19,443 nt of DNA from CAZMVU01 sp964569295 (GCA_964569295.1 CAZMVU010000082.1:1-19443), one strand, 5' to 3'. Shown: positions 1 to 7,623, counted from the first letter of the stretch. Notes: generated by a model from the sequence alone, not told the origin. Numbers and translations are program-made.

Positions 1-122
1 GTCGTACGCTGGTAATCGCTATCACGGGACCGATTGCCGAAAGGTGTGCGCCGCATCACGGCAAACGGCTAAAGAGTTACAAAACTTCATGCTGTTGTTT
101 GCGGGCGTTGGCGTGTGCGGTC
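1..122. other. window edge, no gene seen
   Basis: This stretch lies downstream of the minus-strand membrane protein gene that stops at 123. Minus-strand reading from the ATG near position 90 gives only about 22 codons before a stop. I see no terminator hairpin with a T tract and no convincing promoter. Confidence 0.4.
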
Positions 123-1154
123 CTACTTGTCACCGGTGGCCGATTCGTCACCAGGTTCTTTGTCGAGGCGCAATTTGGCGCGGCGTTTCGGCCGGCGTTC
201 CGCATCGTTCCCCGCAAGGGGTTCTCCGGGCACAATAGGGGCAATATCCAGGCCGGACGGGTGCGCCTGGGACGGTTGCTCATCCCCCACATCCCCGGGC
301 GCTTCTGCCGGGGCAGGCGAGGCCTCTGTATTCTCACGGTCCGCGAGGGGGGACAATTGAAGCTGCACACGCTTCCGGCCGCGTCGCCGCAGCTCGCCGG
401 TGGCAACCGTCGCGAGCGGGGCGTCGGACAGGGCGGAAAGGGACGCGTCCACCTTATGTTCCGCTGCGGGCCCAAGCCGGGTCATGCGCTCGAGGGCGAG
501 TTCGGTTTCGTCGGTGTCCGGGTAGTCGGCGATGAATTGCTGCAAGACTTCGCACGCATGGCCGGGCATACCCAGCTTACAGTCGTAGAGTTCGCAGCAG
601 CGAGCGACAAACTGGAAGGTTTCGGCCGGACCGTTGGCCTGGCGCACGGCGCGTTGCATCCAAGTACAAGCCTCCTCGCCCCTGTCCAGGCGGACCAGGT
701 TCTCAGCGATACGCATGGACAACTCGGGGTTGCGCGGGTAAATGCGCGCGAGCACACGGTAGCCCTCGAGGGCGCCCTCGTAATCCCCGTAACGCTCGAG
801 GGCTTCTGCCGGGCCCATGCGCGGTTTGTCCGGCGAGGTCTGCTCCCCAGGCATGACAAAGTCTACCAGCAGCCAGGAAACCAGCGAAACAGCCATGTGG
901 CCGTAGAGCGCCGTGCCCGACACGAACAACCCGAGCACGGCAAAGATCATGAGCAGCGGGTCTTCGAACAACCATGCCCGCATCATCGGGATTTCGAACA
1001 AGAAAAAAACGACCACGCCCGCGAGCGTCGCCGCTTCCACGCCCGGCGGGATATCGTCATGATGGCGAAACCGGCGGCGCAGCATATACACCCCCCACCC
1101 CACGTAGGGGATGAGCAGGAGCAATTCCACAATGACCACCAGTACAAATTCCAT
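123..1154 (-). CDS. membrane protein with TPR-like C-terminal region, function unknown
   Basis: This 343-residue protein is not one I recognise. The N-terminal third is hydrophobic, with about three membrane segments (roughly residues 2-25, 41-62 and 66-100). The middle (about 118-225) is helical, with tetratricopeptide-like spacing: a run beginning ALERYGDYEGALEGYRVLAR, then PELSMRIAENLVRLDRGEEA and a later segment with a YPDTDE turn, which is typical of TPR units. The tail (about 245-343) is rich in Pro, Ala, Glu, Lys and Arg and probably disordered. A role as a membrane-tethered scaffold or assembly factor is only an inference. The ribosome site before the ATG at 1154 is weak, so the exact start is less certain than the frame. 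It is divergent from the aldose epimerase gene, with a 195-bp gap. Confidence 0.75.
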   Translation of the reverse strand: MEFVLVVIVELLLLIPYVGWGVYMLRRRFRHHDDIPPGVEAATLAGVVVFFLFEIPMMRAWLFEDPLLMIFAVLGLFVSGTALYGHMAVSLVSWLLVDFVMPGEQTSPDKPRMGPAEALERYGDYEGALEGYRVLARIYPRNPELSMRIAENLVRLDRGEEACTWMQRAVRQANGPAETFQFVARCCELYDCKLGMPGHACEVLQQFIADYPDTDETELALERMTRLGPAAEHKVDASLSALSDAPLATVATGELRRRGRKRVQLQLSPLADRENTEASPAPAEAPGDVGDEQPSQAHPSGLDIAPIVPGEPLAGNDAERRPKRRAKLRLDKEPGDESATGDK

Positions 1155-1349
1155 AGTTCTCGATCATTTGGCGGCGCAGGGCCGCGCTTCCGCCAACGCA
1201 TGCGGCGTATGGGTAATCCCTATTTTCTGTATAAGCTTACCCGACCCCCGGCGATGTGTCCAATCATGCCGCCTCGTACGCCGCTTGCGCTACAGGCCGC
1301 TTGCCGGTCATTATAGGAACCCGTTGCACCACGCCAAGGAGGGAGCACA
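1155..1349. promoter_or_regulatory. divergent intergenic region
   Basis: This region separates two divergent genes and must hold promoters for both if they are not part of larger units. It contains a small inverted repeat, GGGTAA at 1215-1220 and TTACCC at 1236-1241, flanking an AT-rich core. A TATAGG-like hexamer near 1311-1317 could be a -10 box for the plus-strand gene, but no good -35 box is placed correctly. A strong Shine-Dalgarno site (AAGGAGG) sits about 8 nt before the ATG at 1350. Confidence 0.35.
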
Positions 1350-2519
1350 ATGTATCGTACACAATTCTCCGTAGCGGGATTGGTCTGCCTGGTAGCCTTC
1401 GCGGGCTGCAAGACCTCTTCCAGTATGACCAGCACGACACCAACGGAGGCCCACGCCATGAGTATCGATCGGCAGGTATTCGGCACGACGTCCTCGGGCG
1501 AACAAGTTGACCTCTACACGTTGACCAACAGCCACGGCGTCGAGGCGCGGATAACGAACTTCGGCGGCATCGTGGTGTCGCTGAAGGCCCCGGACCGTCA
1601 CGGCGAACTCGAAGACATCGTGCTGGGGTTCGACGAGCTCGACGGCTACGTGGCGGAGCATCCTTACTTCGGGGCCATCGTTGGGCGCTACGGCAACCGT
1701 ATCGCCAAGGGCAAGTTCACCCTCGACGGCGAAACCTACACCCTCGCAGTGAACAACGGTCCCAACGCGCTGCACGGGGGCCTGGTGGGTTTCGACAAAA
1801 AGGTGTGGGACGCCGAGCCCATCGAGGAGGACCAGGCCGCCGGCCTGAAGCTGCACTACACGAGTCCCGCCGGCGAGGAAGGCTATCCCGGCACACTCGA
1901 TGCCACGGTGACGTACCTGCTCACCAACGCAGACGAGCTCAAGATTCACTACGAGGCCACGACGGACGCGCCGACGGTGGTCAACCTCACGAACCACAGC
2001 TACTTCAATTTGGACGGCGCGGAAGCTGGGCCCATCCTGGACCATGAGGTCATGATCAACGCGAAGGCATTTACCCCGGTCGATGAGACGCTTATCCCGA
2101 CAGGCGAGATGCGGCCCGTGGCAGACACGCCCTTCGACTTCACGAAGCCGAAACCCATCGGCCAGGACATCGCCGCGGACAACGAGCAGATGCAGTTCGG
2201 AGGCGGCTACGATCACAACTTCGTGCTCGATAAGCCGGCTCCCGGGTTGCTGAGCAAGGCAGCGGAGGTCTATGCACCGGACAGCGGCCGGGTGCTCGAG
2301 GTACACACCACCGAGCCGGGCATGCAGTTTTACACCGGCAACTTCCTCGATGGCACACTCACGGGCAAGGGCGGCGTAAAATACGAGCACCGCTACGGCT
2401 TCTGTATGGAAACGCAGCACTTCCCCGACTCACCGAACCAGCCGGACTTCCCGAGCACCGTGTTGCGCCCCGGCGAACGCTACACCTCGACCACGGTTTA
2501 CAAGTTCTCGGCAAAGTGA
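1350..2519 (+). CDS. lipoprotein aldose 1-epimerase (galactose mutarotase family)
   Basis: Aldose 1-epimerase interconverts alpha and beta anomers of hexoses such as galactose and glucose. The family signature runs through the 389-residue product: GRYGNRIAKG (113-122), NALHGG with His142, NLTNHSYFNL with His216, GYDHNFVLD with Asp288, and METQHFPDSPNQP with Glu354. By family knowledge the two histidines, the aspartate and the glutamate are the active-site set, the Glu acting as base. The N-terminus is a lipoprotein signal peptide with lipobox FAGC (Cys20) and a Ser/Thr linker, so the mature enzyme should sit outside the inner membrane; cytosolic GalM lacks this. The AAGGAGG site fixes the start. 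The next gene is a sugar symporter on the same strand, which fits anomer conversion before uptake. The exact sugar is not shown. Confidence 0.93.
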   Translation: MYRTQFSVAGLVCLVAFAGCKTSSSMTSTTPTEAHAMSIDRQVFGTTSSGEQVDLYTLTNSHGVEARITNFGGIVVSLKAPDRHGELEDIVLGFDELDGYVAEHPYFGAIVGRYGNRIAKGKFTLDGETYTLAVNNGPNALHGGLVGFDKKVWDAEPIEEDQAAGLKLHYTSPAGEEGYPGTLDATVTYLLTNADELKIHYEATTDAPTVVNLTNHSYFNLDGAEAGPILDHEVMINAKAFTPVDETLIPTGEMRPVADTPFDFTKPKPIGQDIAADNEQMQFGGGYDHNFVLDKPAPGLLSKAAEVYAPDSGRVLEVHTTEPGMQFYTGNFLDGTLTGKGGVKYEHRYGFCMETQHFPDSPNQPDFPSTVLRPGERYTSTTVYKFSAK

Positions 2520-2562
2520 ATTCGTGCCTTAGACCGCAGCTTGTGCCTCGAAGAACGAGAAG

Positions 2563-2627
2563 TTTCGGCTCGCGGGGACGCTCGCCCTCCCGAGACCGGT
2601 GCCCCTTGGATTGTGGGCGAAGCCCAC
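2563..2627 (+). repeat. two-module dispersed intergenic repeat, compact copy
   Basis: The first module (2563-2591) contains GGCTCGCGGGGACGCTCGCC and ends in CCTCCC. After 12 nt comes the second module (2604-2627), with CCTTGG followed by a perfect 6-bp hairpin, GTGGGC-GAA-GCCCAC. Both modules recur, in the same order but on the other strand, at 19149-19417. Module identities are 27 of 29 and 21 of 24 by direct comparison. The hairpin is followed by only three T residues, so termination is doubtful. The element lies between the epimerase and symporter genes. Confidence 0.8.
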
Positions 2628-2653
2628 TTTGATAAGCGCAGGAGAATCTCGCT

Positions 2654-4282
2654 ATGACGATGACCTTTATTGACTACGCGTGTATCGTGGCGTTTGTGGC
2701 GCTGGTGCTGGGTGTGAGCATGTTCATGAGCCGGCAGAAGAAAGACGCGGCCGGCTACTTCCTCGCGGGGCGCGGGGCCACGTGGTGGCTCATCGGCTTC
2801 TCGCTGATCGCGGCGAACATCTCGACCGAGCAATTCGTGGGCATGAGCGGCGCCGGCGCGGGCAATGTCGGTTTGGCCATCGCAAGCTACGAGTGGATTG
2901 CCGCGGTCACGCTCGTCTTCGTCGGGATATTCTTCCTGCCGCGGTTTCTCTCGGCGGGGATATTCACGATTCCCGAGTATCTCGAGTACCGCTACAATCA
3001 GGGCGCGCGGATCATCATGTCGCTTTTTCTCATGGTAATCTATGTGTGCGTGACTATCGTGGCGGTGGTGTACTCCGGCGGCCTCACGCTACACGCCATC
3101 TTCGACTGGGATCTGCGGATGAGCATCTGGATCATCGGTATCCTGGCCGCGGCCTACACCACCTTCGGCGGGCTGAAGGCGGTCATCTGGGCGGACCTTA
3201 TCCAGGGGTCGGCCCTCATTCTCGGCGGCGCACTCGTGCTGTTTCTAGGGCTCCACGCTATGGCGCCCGATCAGGGGCTGCTCATGGGCTGGTCGAATTT
3301 CATGGACCATGCCGGCGACAAGATGCATATGAGCCTTGCCCTGGACCACCCCGAGCTGCCCGTCTCGGCCCTCTTCCTCGGCATCTGGATTCCCAACTTC
3401 TACTACTGGGGCCTCAACCAATACATTACCCAGCGCACACTTGCCTCGCGCAGCCTCCGTGAAGGCCAGAAGGGCGTCATGTTCGCCGCCTTCCTGAAAC
3501 TGCTTATCCCCTTCGTCATCGTGGTTCCCGGCATCATGGCCCTGTACCTGTACCCTGCCGAACTCGGCGGCGCGGAGGACACCGCAAAAGACGCCGCCTA
3601 CCCAGTGCTCATCCGCCACCTGATCCCCGAGGGGTTGCGCGGCTTCATGCTGGCCGCGCTCGCCGGCGCGGTGATGAGCTCGCTGGCCTCGATGCTGAAT
3701 TCGGCCTCGACCATCTTCACCATGGACTTCTTCAAGCGCTACATCAAACCCGATGCCGCGGAAGGGCAACTCGTGCTGGTCGGCCGCATAACCACCGTGC
3801 TGTTCGTGGTGATCGGCTGCCTTATCGCCCCCATGCTTGCCGACCCGAAGTTCGGCGGCGTCTTCCACTACATCCAGGATTTCCAGGGCTTTATCTCGCC
3901 GGGCATCCTGACCGCCTTTGTGTTCGGCCTGATCATCAAGCGTACGCCCGCCACGGCGGCCATTGCGGCCATGGTGGCGAACGTGCCGATCTATGGCCTG
4001 CTGCATTTCGCCAGCGTGCAGACTGCAATCGTAAAGGCGATGCCCTTCCTTGGGGCCATGAACGAAGAAGGCGCCGGCAGCATTGCCTTCTTAAATCAGA
4101 TGGCCATCACCGGCATTTGCCTTATCATCGTCATGGCCGTTGTCACCGCTATCCGGCCCTTGAAGGAGCCGGTGGTCATGCCGCGCAATGAAGCCTTCGA
4201 CATGGAGAAGTCGAAGATTGCGCCCTTCATCGGCGTGCTCATCATCGCCGTCACCATCACGCTCTACTACATCTTCTGGTAG
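2654..4282 (+). CDS. sodium/sugar symporter of the SSS (SGLT) family
   Basis: This 542-residue, highly hydrophobic protein matches the solute:sodium symporter family along its whole length and is especially close to what I recall of Vibrio vSGLT. Conserved blocks include SLIAANISTEQFVGMSG (50-66), LAIASYEW (74-81), PNFYYWGLNQYITQRTL (247-263), FAAFLKL (277-283), MSSLASMLNSASTIFTMD (341-358) and FHYIQDFQGFISPG (404-417). Residues corresponding to the vSGLT galactose pocket appear kept: Asn55, Gln60, Glu80, Asn248, Lys282 and Gln408, with Tyr251 as the inner gate and Ser342/Ser343 near the sodium site. About 14 membrane helices are expected. The AGGAG site 9 nt upstream supports the start. It probably imports a hexose with sodium and works with the epimerase upstream. 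Confidence 0.93.
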   Translation: MTMTFIDYACIVAFVALVLGVSMFMSRQKKDAAGYFLAGRGATWWLIGFSLIAANISTEQFVGMSGAGAGNVGLAIASYEWIAAVTLVFVGIFFLPRFLSAGIFTIPEYLEYRYNQGARIIMSLFLMVIYVCVTIVAVVYSGGLTLHAIFDWDLRMSIWIIGILAAAYTTFGGLKAVIWADLIQGSALILGGALVLFLGLHAMAPDQGLLMGWSNFMDHAGDKMHMSLALDHPELPVSALFLGIWIPNFYYWGLNQYITQRTLASRSLREGQKGVMFAAFLKLLIPFVIVVPGIMALYLYPAELGGAEDTAKDAAYPVLIRHLIPEGLRGFMLAALAGAVMSSLASMLNSASTIFTMDFFKRYIKPDAAEGQLVLVGRITTVLFVVIGCLIAPMLADPKFGGVFHYIQDFQGFISPGILTAFVFGLIIKRTPATAAIAAMVANVPIYGLLHFASVQTAIVKAMPFLGAMNEEGAGSIAFLNQMAITGICLIIVMAVVTAIRPLKEPVVMPRNEAFDMEKSKIAPFIGVLIIAVTITLYYIFW

Positions 4283-4300
4283 GCAAGACACCGACACAAC

Positions 4301-4341
4301 AGACGCCCGGGGCCGCACGCTCCGGGCGTCTTGCCTTTTGC
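4301..4341 (+). terminator. rho-independent terminator after symporter gene
   Basis: AGACGCCCGG (4301-4310) pairs with CCGGGCGTCT (4322-4331), a 10-bp GC-rich stem, followed by TGCCTTTTGC. It starts 19 nt after the symporter stop. An outer GGCAAGAC/GTCTTGCC pair (from about 4282 and 4328) could form a competing stem. The hairpin lies between convergent genes and may also act on the minus-strand transcript. Confidence 0.75.
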
Positions 4342-4357
4342 TATGGTCCGCGCTCGC

Positions 4358-4699
4358 CTATTCGGAATTCAAGCCTTCCAGCAATCGTTGAATAGACGCT
4401 CTCAAGGCGGGGATATCGCGTTCGGCCGCCTGCCACACAATCTCTGTGTCAATGGCGAAATAGCCGTGCACGAGAATGTTCCGTATGCCGATGATCTTCG
4501 CCCAGGGAACACCCGGCTCTTGCATTCGCACATCGTCGGGCAGTGCACGCACGGCCTCGCCAATGGTTTGCAGATTGTGAAGCATCCAGGTCTGAAGAAG
4601 TTCATCATCTTCCAGCGCGCTCTTGCCGCGGGGCACGTAGCGTTCGATATTCTCGATGGCCTGCAGAATGTCGCGCAGCCGCTCTGCCGGGTCTCTCAT
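4358..4699 (-). CDS. hepT: HEPN-domain toxin, HepT family (DUF86)
   Basis: This 113-residue, all-helical protein is of typical HepT length. It carries the HEPN RNase motif R-X4-H-X-Y as RNILVHGY (Arg73, His78, Tyr80), preceded by the family-typical HNLQTIGEAVRALPDDV (41-57). In characterised pairs HepT is a ribonuclease-type toxin held in check by its MntA partner, which adenylylates the Tyr of this motif. Its ATG overlaps the stop of mntA by four bases, giving tight translational coupling. The family assignment is firm; whether this pair is active, and its target, are not shown. Confidence 0.9.
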   Translation of the reverse strand: MRDPAERLRDILQAIENIERYVPRGKSALEDDELLQTWMLHNLQTIGEAVRALPDDVRMQEPGVPWAKIIGIRNILVHGYFAIDTEIVWQAAERDIPALRASIQRLLEGLNSE

Positions 4700-4986
4700 A
4701 GCGGCATGGCCTCCCGCAGAATACGTTCGCGGATGCGGGCTTTCAGGCCACGCTGTGTCACAACATCGACCGGCCGGCCCAGCAAGGCCTCGAGTTCCAC
4801 CTGTAGGCCGCCAAGATCCAGGAGGCTGCGGCCGGCCTCAACCTCGACCAGAAAATCGATATCACTCTGCGCATCATCGTCACCGCGTGCCGCAGAACCA
4901 AAGACCCGTACATGATGCGCCCCATGACGGGCGGCAACACGCAATACCTCCTGCCGCTTCTCTTCGAGCAATGCCCGCGCGTTCAT
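4696..4986 (-). CDS. mntA: minimal nucleotidyltransferase antitoxin, MntA family
   Basis: This 96-residue protein has the nucleotidyltransferase motif GS-X10-D-X-D complete (Gly30, Ser31, Asp42, Asp44) and a third acidic residue at Asp74 within RPVDVVT. These are the residues expected to bind Mg-ATP. In characterised systems the MntA-type enzyme adds AMP units to HepT and so silences it. It is the first gene of a two-gene unit with hepT. An AAGGAG site 8 nt before the ATG supports the start. A TAGAAT hexamer on the minus strand (5027-5032) could be a -10 box, though no good -35 box goes with it. It directly follows the remnant of another gene at 5143-5424. Confidence 0.9.
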   Translation of the reverse strand: MNARALLEEKRQEVLRVAARHGAHHVRVFGSAARGDDDAQSDIDFLVEVEAGRSLLDLGGLQVELEALLGRPVDVVTQRGLKARIRERILREAMPL

Positions 4987-5142
4987 TATGCTGACTCCTT
5001 GGGATTCGCAAATCCGTTGTGCCTTTATTCTAACGCATCATGCTCGATGTGGGAGAACCCGTCTCATTGAACTCAGCGGCTGTGCCGCGTCTGCCTTGCC
5101 CGTGCCGGCCGGTGTTCGGGCCGTGTTTCCCAGTCCCACTTC

Positions 5143-5424
5143 TTACTCCTGCCAGGTTTCGTAGACGGCGGCAATCTGTTCAGCGCTTACGTCATTGCCC
5201 CACGCGTCGGTGCAGGCGCCCACCACGGCGGGTGTACCCCGCGCGCGTTTTGCCGGTCCGTAGCGGTGCGCGGGCTTTGCGAAATCGAGCGGAAACCGGG
5301 TAAGCATCTGCTCGTAGGCATTCCGCTGGTTCATCAGCACGCCCGGCAACACCCACAAGTCTCGGGGGGGCCGGTCGGGTGTGTCGAACTCCAAGGTGCG
5401 AATGACGCGTTCACGCGGTGTCAT
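5143..5424 (-). pseudogene. N-terminal remnant of a URO-D-family methyltransferase
   Basis: The 93 residues read like the start of a URO-D-superfamily protein (the fold of HemE and of MtaA/MtbA methyltransferases): MTPRERVIRTLEFDTPDRPP, then PRDLWVLPG, PAHRYG and CTDAWGNDV. Family members run to roughly 340-400 residues, but this frame stops at 5143 soon after the DAWG block. Reading on past the stop, and in the other minus-strand frames, I find no further homology. The core barrel and active site are missing, so the gene is probably truncated. A GAGG site lies 4 nt before the ATG. The break lies about 157 bp from the mntA start, so arrival of the toxin-antitoxin pair may have removed the 3' part. 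A short functional protein cannot be excluded. Confidence 0.65.
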
Positions 5425-5444
5425 ACTGCCTCACAATCTCCTGC

Positions 5445-5500
5445 GAAAATGGGGACAGCCCACGCGCTCGCGGACGCGCTTGGTTCTGTCCCCTGTTTTC
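5445..5500. repeat. GGGGACAG inverted repeat (REP-like)
   Basis: GAAAATGGGGACAG (5445-5458) faces CTGTCCCCTGTTTTC (5486-5500). The arms pair except for a one- or two-base bulge, giving a 14-15 nt stem around a GC-rich 27-nt centre that is itself partly self-complementary. It sits between the divergent URO-D remnant and the intact URO-D gene. There is no T tract suited to termination on the plus strand. Confidence 0.65.
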
Positions 5501-5607
5501 ATGGCTCTCTTCCATGGGCTCCTGGACAACCGGCGTACCGATGGCGATAATTGCGCGATGATAGCCCATTGAGTAGGCGGCGCACACCTGCAATAAGGAT
5601 ACAATTT

Positions 5608-6741
5608 ATGCCTTATGGCGAAGAGGCAGCCGGCGGCCAGAGCTTGCGCGAGCGTTTCCGCCGCACCATGTTTTTTCAGGAAGCGGACCACGTGCGGCCA
5701 AATTTCGAGTTCGGCTACTGGGCCCGCACCCTTTCGCGATGGCATGACGAAGGCCTGCCCGAAGACGTCAACGACGAGCGCAGCGCCTACGACTACTTCG
5801 GCATCGAATACTGCGACATGGTGGATGTGCCCGCCAGCCTCGTCCCCCTCTACGAGGAGGAAGTACTCGAGGAAACGCCCACCCACGTGACCTACCGGGA
5901 CGAGTATGGCTACACGGCGCAAATCAACAAGGAAGGCGACCAGTCCATACCGCATTTCATCGATTTCCCGGTGAAGGACCGTCCATCCTGGGAAGCCAAC
6001 AAACCCGCCCTCGACCCGCACGCCCCGGCCCGGTGGACAAACTTCGATCGGTCCCTCGCGGAAATCGCGGCAAAAAACGGCGCGCGGCCCATCGGCGTGA
6101 AGGCCGGCAGCCTCATGGGCGAGGGGCGCAACCTCTTGGGCTTCGAGGCTTATGCCACGCTGCCCTATGAAGACCCGGAGCTTTTCGCGGACATAACGGA
6201 CACGTTCGGCAACTGCATCATCGCTACGCTTGAACGGGTTCTTCCCCGGGTACAAGCCGATTTCGCCCATGGCTGGGAAGACATCTGCTTTAACCTCGGC
6301 CCCATTATTCCGCCGGCGATCGTGCGCACGCAGGTGGGGCCCTGGTACCGGCGCATCGCGGATCTCCTCAACGCCCATGGCATCTGTATCTACAGCACGG
6401 ACACGGATGGCGACATCAACCCCATCGTCGACATTTTCATCGACAATGGCCTCAACACCATGTTCCCCATCGAGGTGCATGCCGGCAGCGATCCCATCGC
6501 CCTGCGCCAACGCTATGGCAAGCGGGTGCGGCTGTGGGGCGGTGTCGACAAGATGGTGCTGGCGAAAGGCCGTGGCGATATTGACGCCATGCTCGATGCG
6601 CTACGCCCTGTCGTCGCGGAAGGCGGTTTCATCCCGACTGTCGATCACCGTGTGCCTGCGACGGTCCCACTCGACAACTACAAGTATTACCTCGACCAGA
6701 AACGCAAACGGTTGGGTGTGGGTGGCACACCCCGCTATTGA
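5608..6741 (+). CDS. URO-D-superfamily protein, putative methyltransferase
   Basis: This 377-residue protein belongs to the uroporphyrinogen decarboxylase superfamily, which also holds methylcobamide methyltransferases. Supporting blocks are FREAD-like MFFQEADHVRPNFEFGYW (21-38), MFPIEVHAGSDP (285-296), LRQRYGKRVRLWGGVDK (299-315) and PTVDHRVPATVPLDNY (343-358). The ligand positions of MtaA/MtbA-type zinc enzymes (H-X-C and a late Cys) are not kept: the first region reads YSTDTDGD (262-269) and the second VDHRVP. Chemistry by the zinc-thiolate route is therefore unlikely, and true HemE activity is also improbable. Start chosen at 5608 because AAGGA lies 8 nt upstream; the in-frame ATG at 5551 would add 19 non-conserved residues. 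The corrinoid protein gene follows on the same strand, suggesting a role in loading a methyl group onto it, with unknown donor. Confidence 0.85.
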   Translation: MPYGEEAAGGQSLRERFRRTMFFQEADHVRPNFEFGYWARTLSRWHDEGLPEDVNDERSAYDYFGIEYCDMVDVPASLVPLYEEEVLEETPTHVTYRDEYGYTAQINKEGDQSIPHFIDFPVKDRPSWEANKPALDPHAPARWTNFDRSLAEIAAKNGARPIGVKAGSLMGEGRNLLGFEAYATLPYEDPELFADITDTFGNCIIATLERVLPRVQADFAHGWEDICFNLGPIIPPAIVRTQVGPWYRRIADLLNAHGICIYSTDTDGDINPIVDIFIDNGLNTMFPIEVHAGSDPIALRQRYGKRVRLWGGVDKMVLAKGRGDIDAMLDALRPVVAEGGFIPTVDHRVPATVPLDNYKYYLDQKRKRLGVGGTPRY

Positions 6742-6896
6742 GCCGCAGGCCCGTTGGCGGGTGTATGCGCCGTAATGCGTCGTCATGAAAGGTGGAAGCC
6801 AACAAGATAAGAAGGGCGCACGATATGGATATTTTGTCCGCAAAGAGTGTAGAATTGCCCCGCATTTGCCAGGTTGCATAAAGGAGGTTAGCCGTC
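6742..6896 (+). promoter_or_regulatory. leader before corrinoid protein gene
   Basis: This 155-nt gap ends in a very strong Shine-Dalgarno site, AAAGGAGG, about 9 nt before the ATG at 6897. A TAGAAT hexamer near 6850 resembles a -10 box, but I cannot pair it with a -35 box at normal spacing. I looked for a cobalamin-riboswitch B12 box and did not find one. Confidence 0.35.
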
Positions 6897-7565
6897 ATGC
6901 CGGAGTTGTTGGAACAATTGGCTACGTGTATCGAACGCGGCAAGGTCAACAAGACGTCGCCCTATCCCCCGGACTTGCGGGAACAGGACGGCGCCGAAGA
7001 GCTTACCGCCCAAGCCCTCGAGGCGGGCCTCAAGCCGGGCGATATCCTTCAGGATGCGTTGGTGAAAGGCATGAGCGTGGTCGGCACGAAGTTCAGCCGG
7101 AATGAAGTGTTCGTACCCGATCTGCTCATGGCGGCGAAGGCCATGTCTTCTGCCATGGTGCAACTACGCCCCTATTTCGAGTCAGGCGAAGCGCAGCACA
7201 AGGGTACCATCGTGCTCGGTACCGTGAAAGGCGATCTCCATGACATCGGGAAAAAGCTTGTCGCCATGGTAATGGAAGGCGGCGGCTGGGAAGTAGTCGA
7301 TCTCGCTGTCGACGTGCCCCCCGATAAGTTTATTGAAGCCCTCAAAAACCACAAGGGCGCCGTGCTTGGTTTGAGCGCCCTCCTCACCACGACGATGGTG
7401 AGCATGCAGGAAACCGTGAAGGTTGTGCGTGAACAACTGCCGGACACCACCGTGATCATCGGCGGCGCACCCGTTACCGAAGAGTTTCGCGCGAAGATTG
7501 GCGCCGATGCCTACGCGCCCGACCCGCAGACCGCGCTCGACTGGCTCAACGCCAACGTGGCCTGA
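6897..7565 (+). CDS. corrinoid (B12-binding) methyltransferase protein
   Basis: This 222-residue protein has the two-part build of MtaC/MtbC/MttC-type corrinoid proteins and of the B12 module of MetH. A helical cap (about 1-95) contains ALVKGMSVVGTKFSRNEVFVPDLLMAAKAM. A Rossmann-like cobalamin domain (about 103-222) follows. The cobalt-ligand motif D-X-H-X-X-G is complete as GDLHDIGK (Asp113, His115, Gly118), with GLSALLTTTM (158-167) and VIIGGAPVT (186-194) lining the nucleotide tail pocket. It should carry a methyl group on cobalt between methyltransferases in the cytoplasm. The neighbouring URO-D-type genes and the homocysteine methyltransferase are the likely partners. The length and motifs are ordinary for the family; the methyl donor is not revealed. 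Confidence 0.94.
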   Translation: MPELLEQLATCIERGKVNKTSPYPPDLREQDGAEELTAQALEAGLKPGDILQDALVKGMSVVGTKFSRNEVFVPDLLMAAKAMSSAMVQLRPYFESGEAQHKGTIVLGTVKGDLHDIGKKLVAMVMEGGGWEVVDLAVDVPPDKFIEALKNHKGAVLGLSALLTTTMVSMQETVKVVREQLPDTTVIIGGAPVTEEFRAKIGADAYAPDPQTALDWLNANVA

Positions 7566-7589
7566 ACCGGCACATCACCCGCAGGGCAT

Positions 7590-7623
7590 GCGGCGCTTTG
7601 CTGGCCCGGGGCGCCGCTTTTTT
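7590..7623 (+). terminator. rho-independent terminator after corrinoid gene
   Basis: GCGGCGC (7590-7596) pairs with GCGCCGC (7611-7617), followed at once by six T residues (7618-7623). It lies 25 nt after the corrinoid gene's stop. It suggests that the downstream homocysteine methyltransferase, URO-D-Trx and cobW genes need read-through or their own promoter. Confidence 0.8.

Noticed and set aside
99..1316. Plus-strand open frame of 405 codons over the first membrane protein
   Set aside because: The minus-strand reading gives clear membrane segments and TPR-like repeats, while this one gives Arg/His-rich sequence with no domain.
1311..2420. Long minus-strand open frame of 369 codons opposite the aldose epimerase
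   Set aside because: It is antisense to a gene with complete family motifs, its translation has no recognisable domain, and long antisense frames are expected in GC-rich DNA.
5551..5607. Upstream ATG extending the 5608 URO-D gene by 19 codons
   Set aside because: The extra residues look non-conserved and the ribosome site (AAGGA) is placed for the ATG at 5608.
6742..6896. Possible cobalamin riboswitch before the corrinoid protein gene
   Set aside because: The leader is short for that class and no B12-box-like sequence is visible; only a strong ribosome site is clear.
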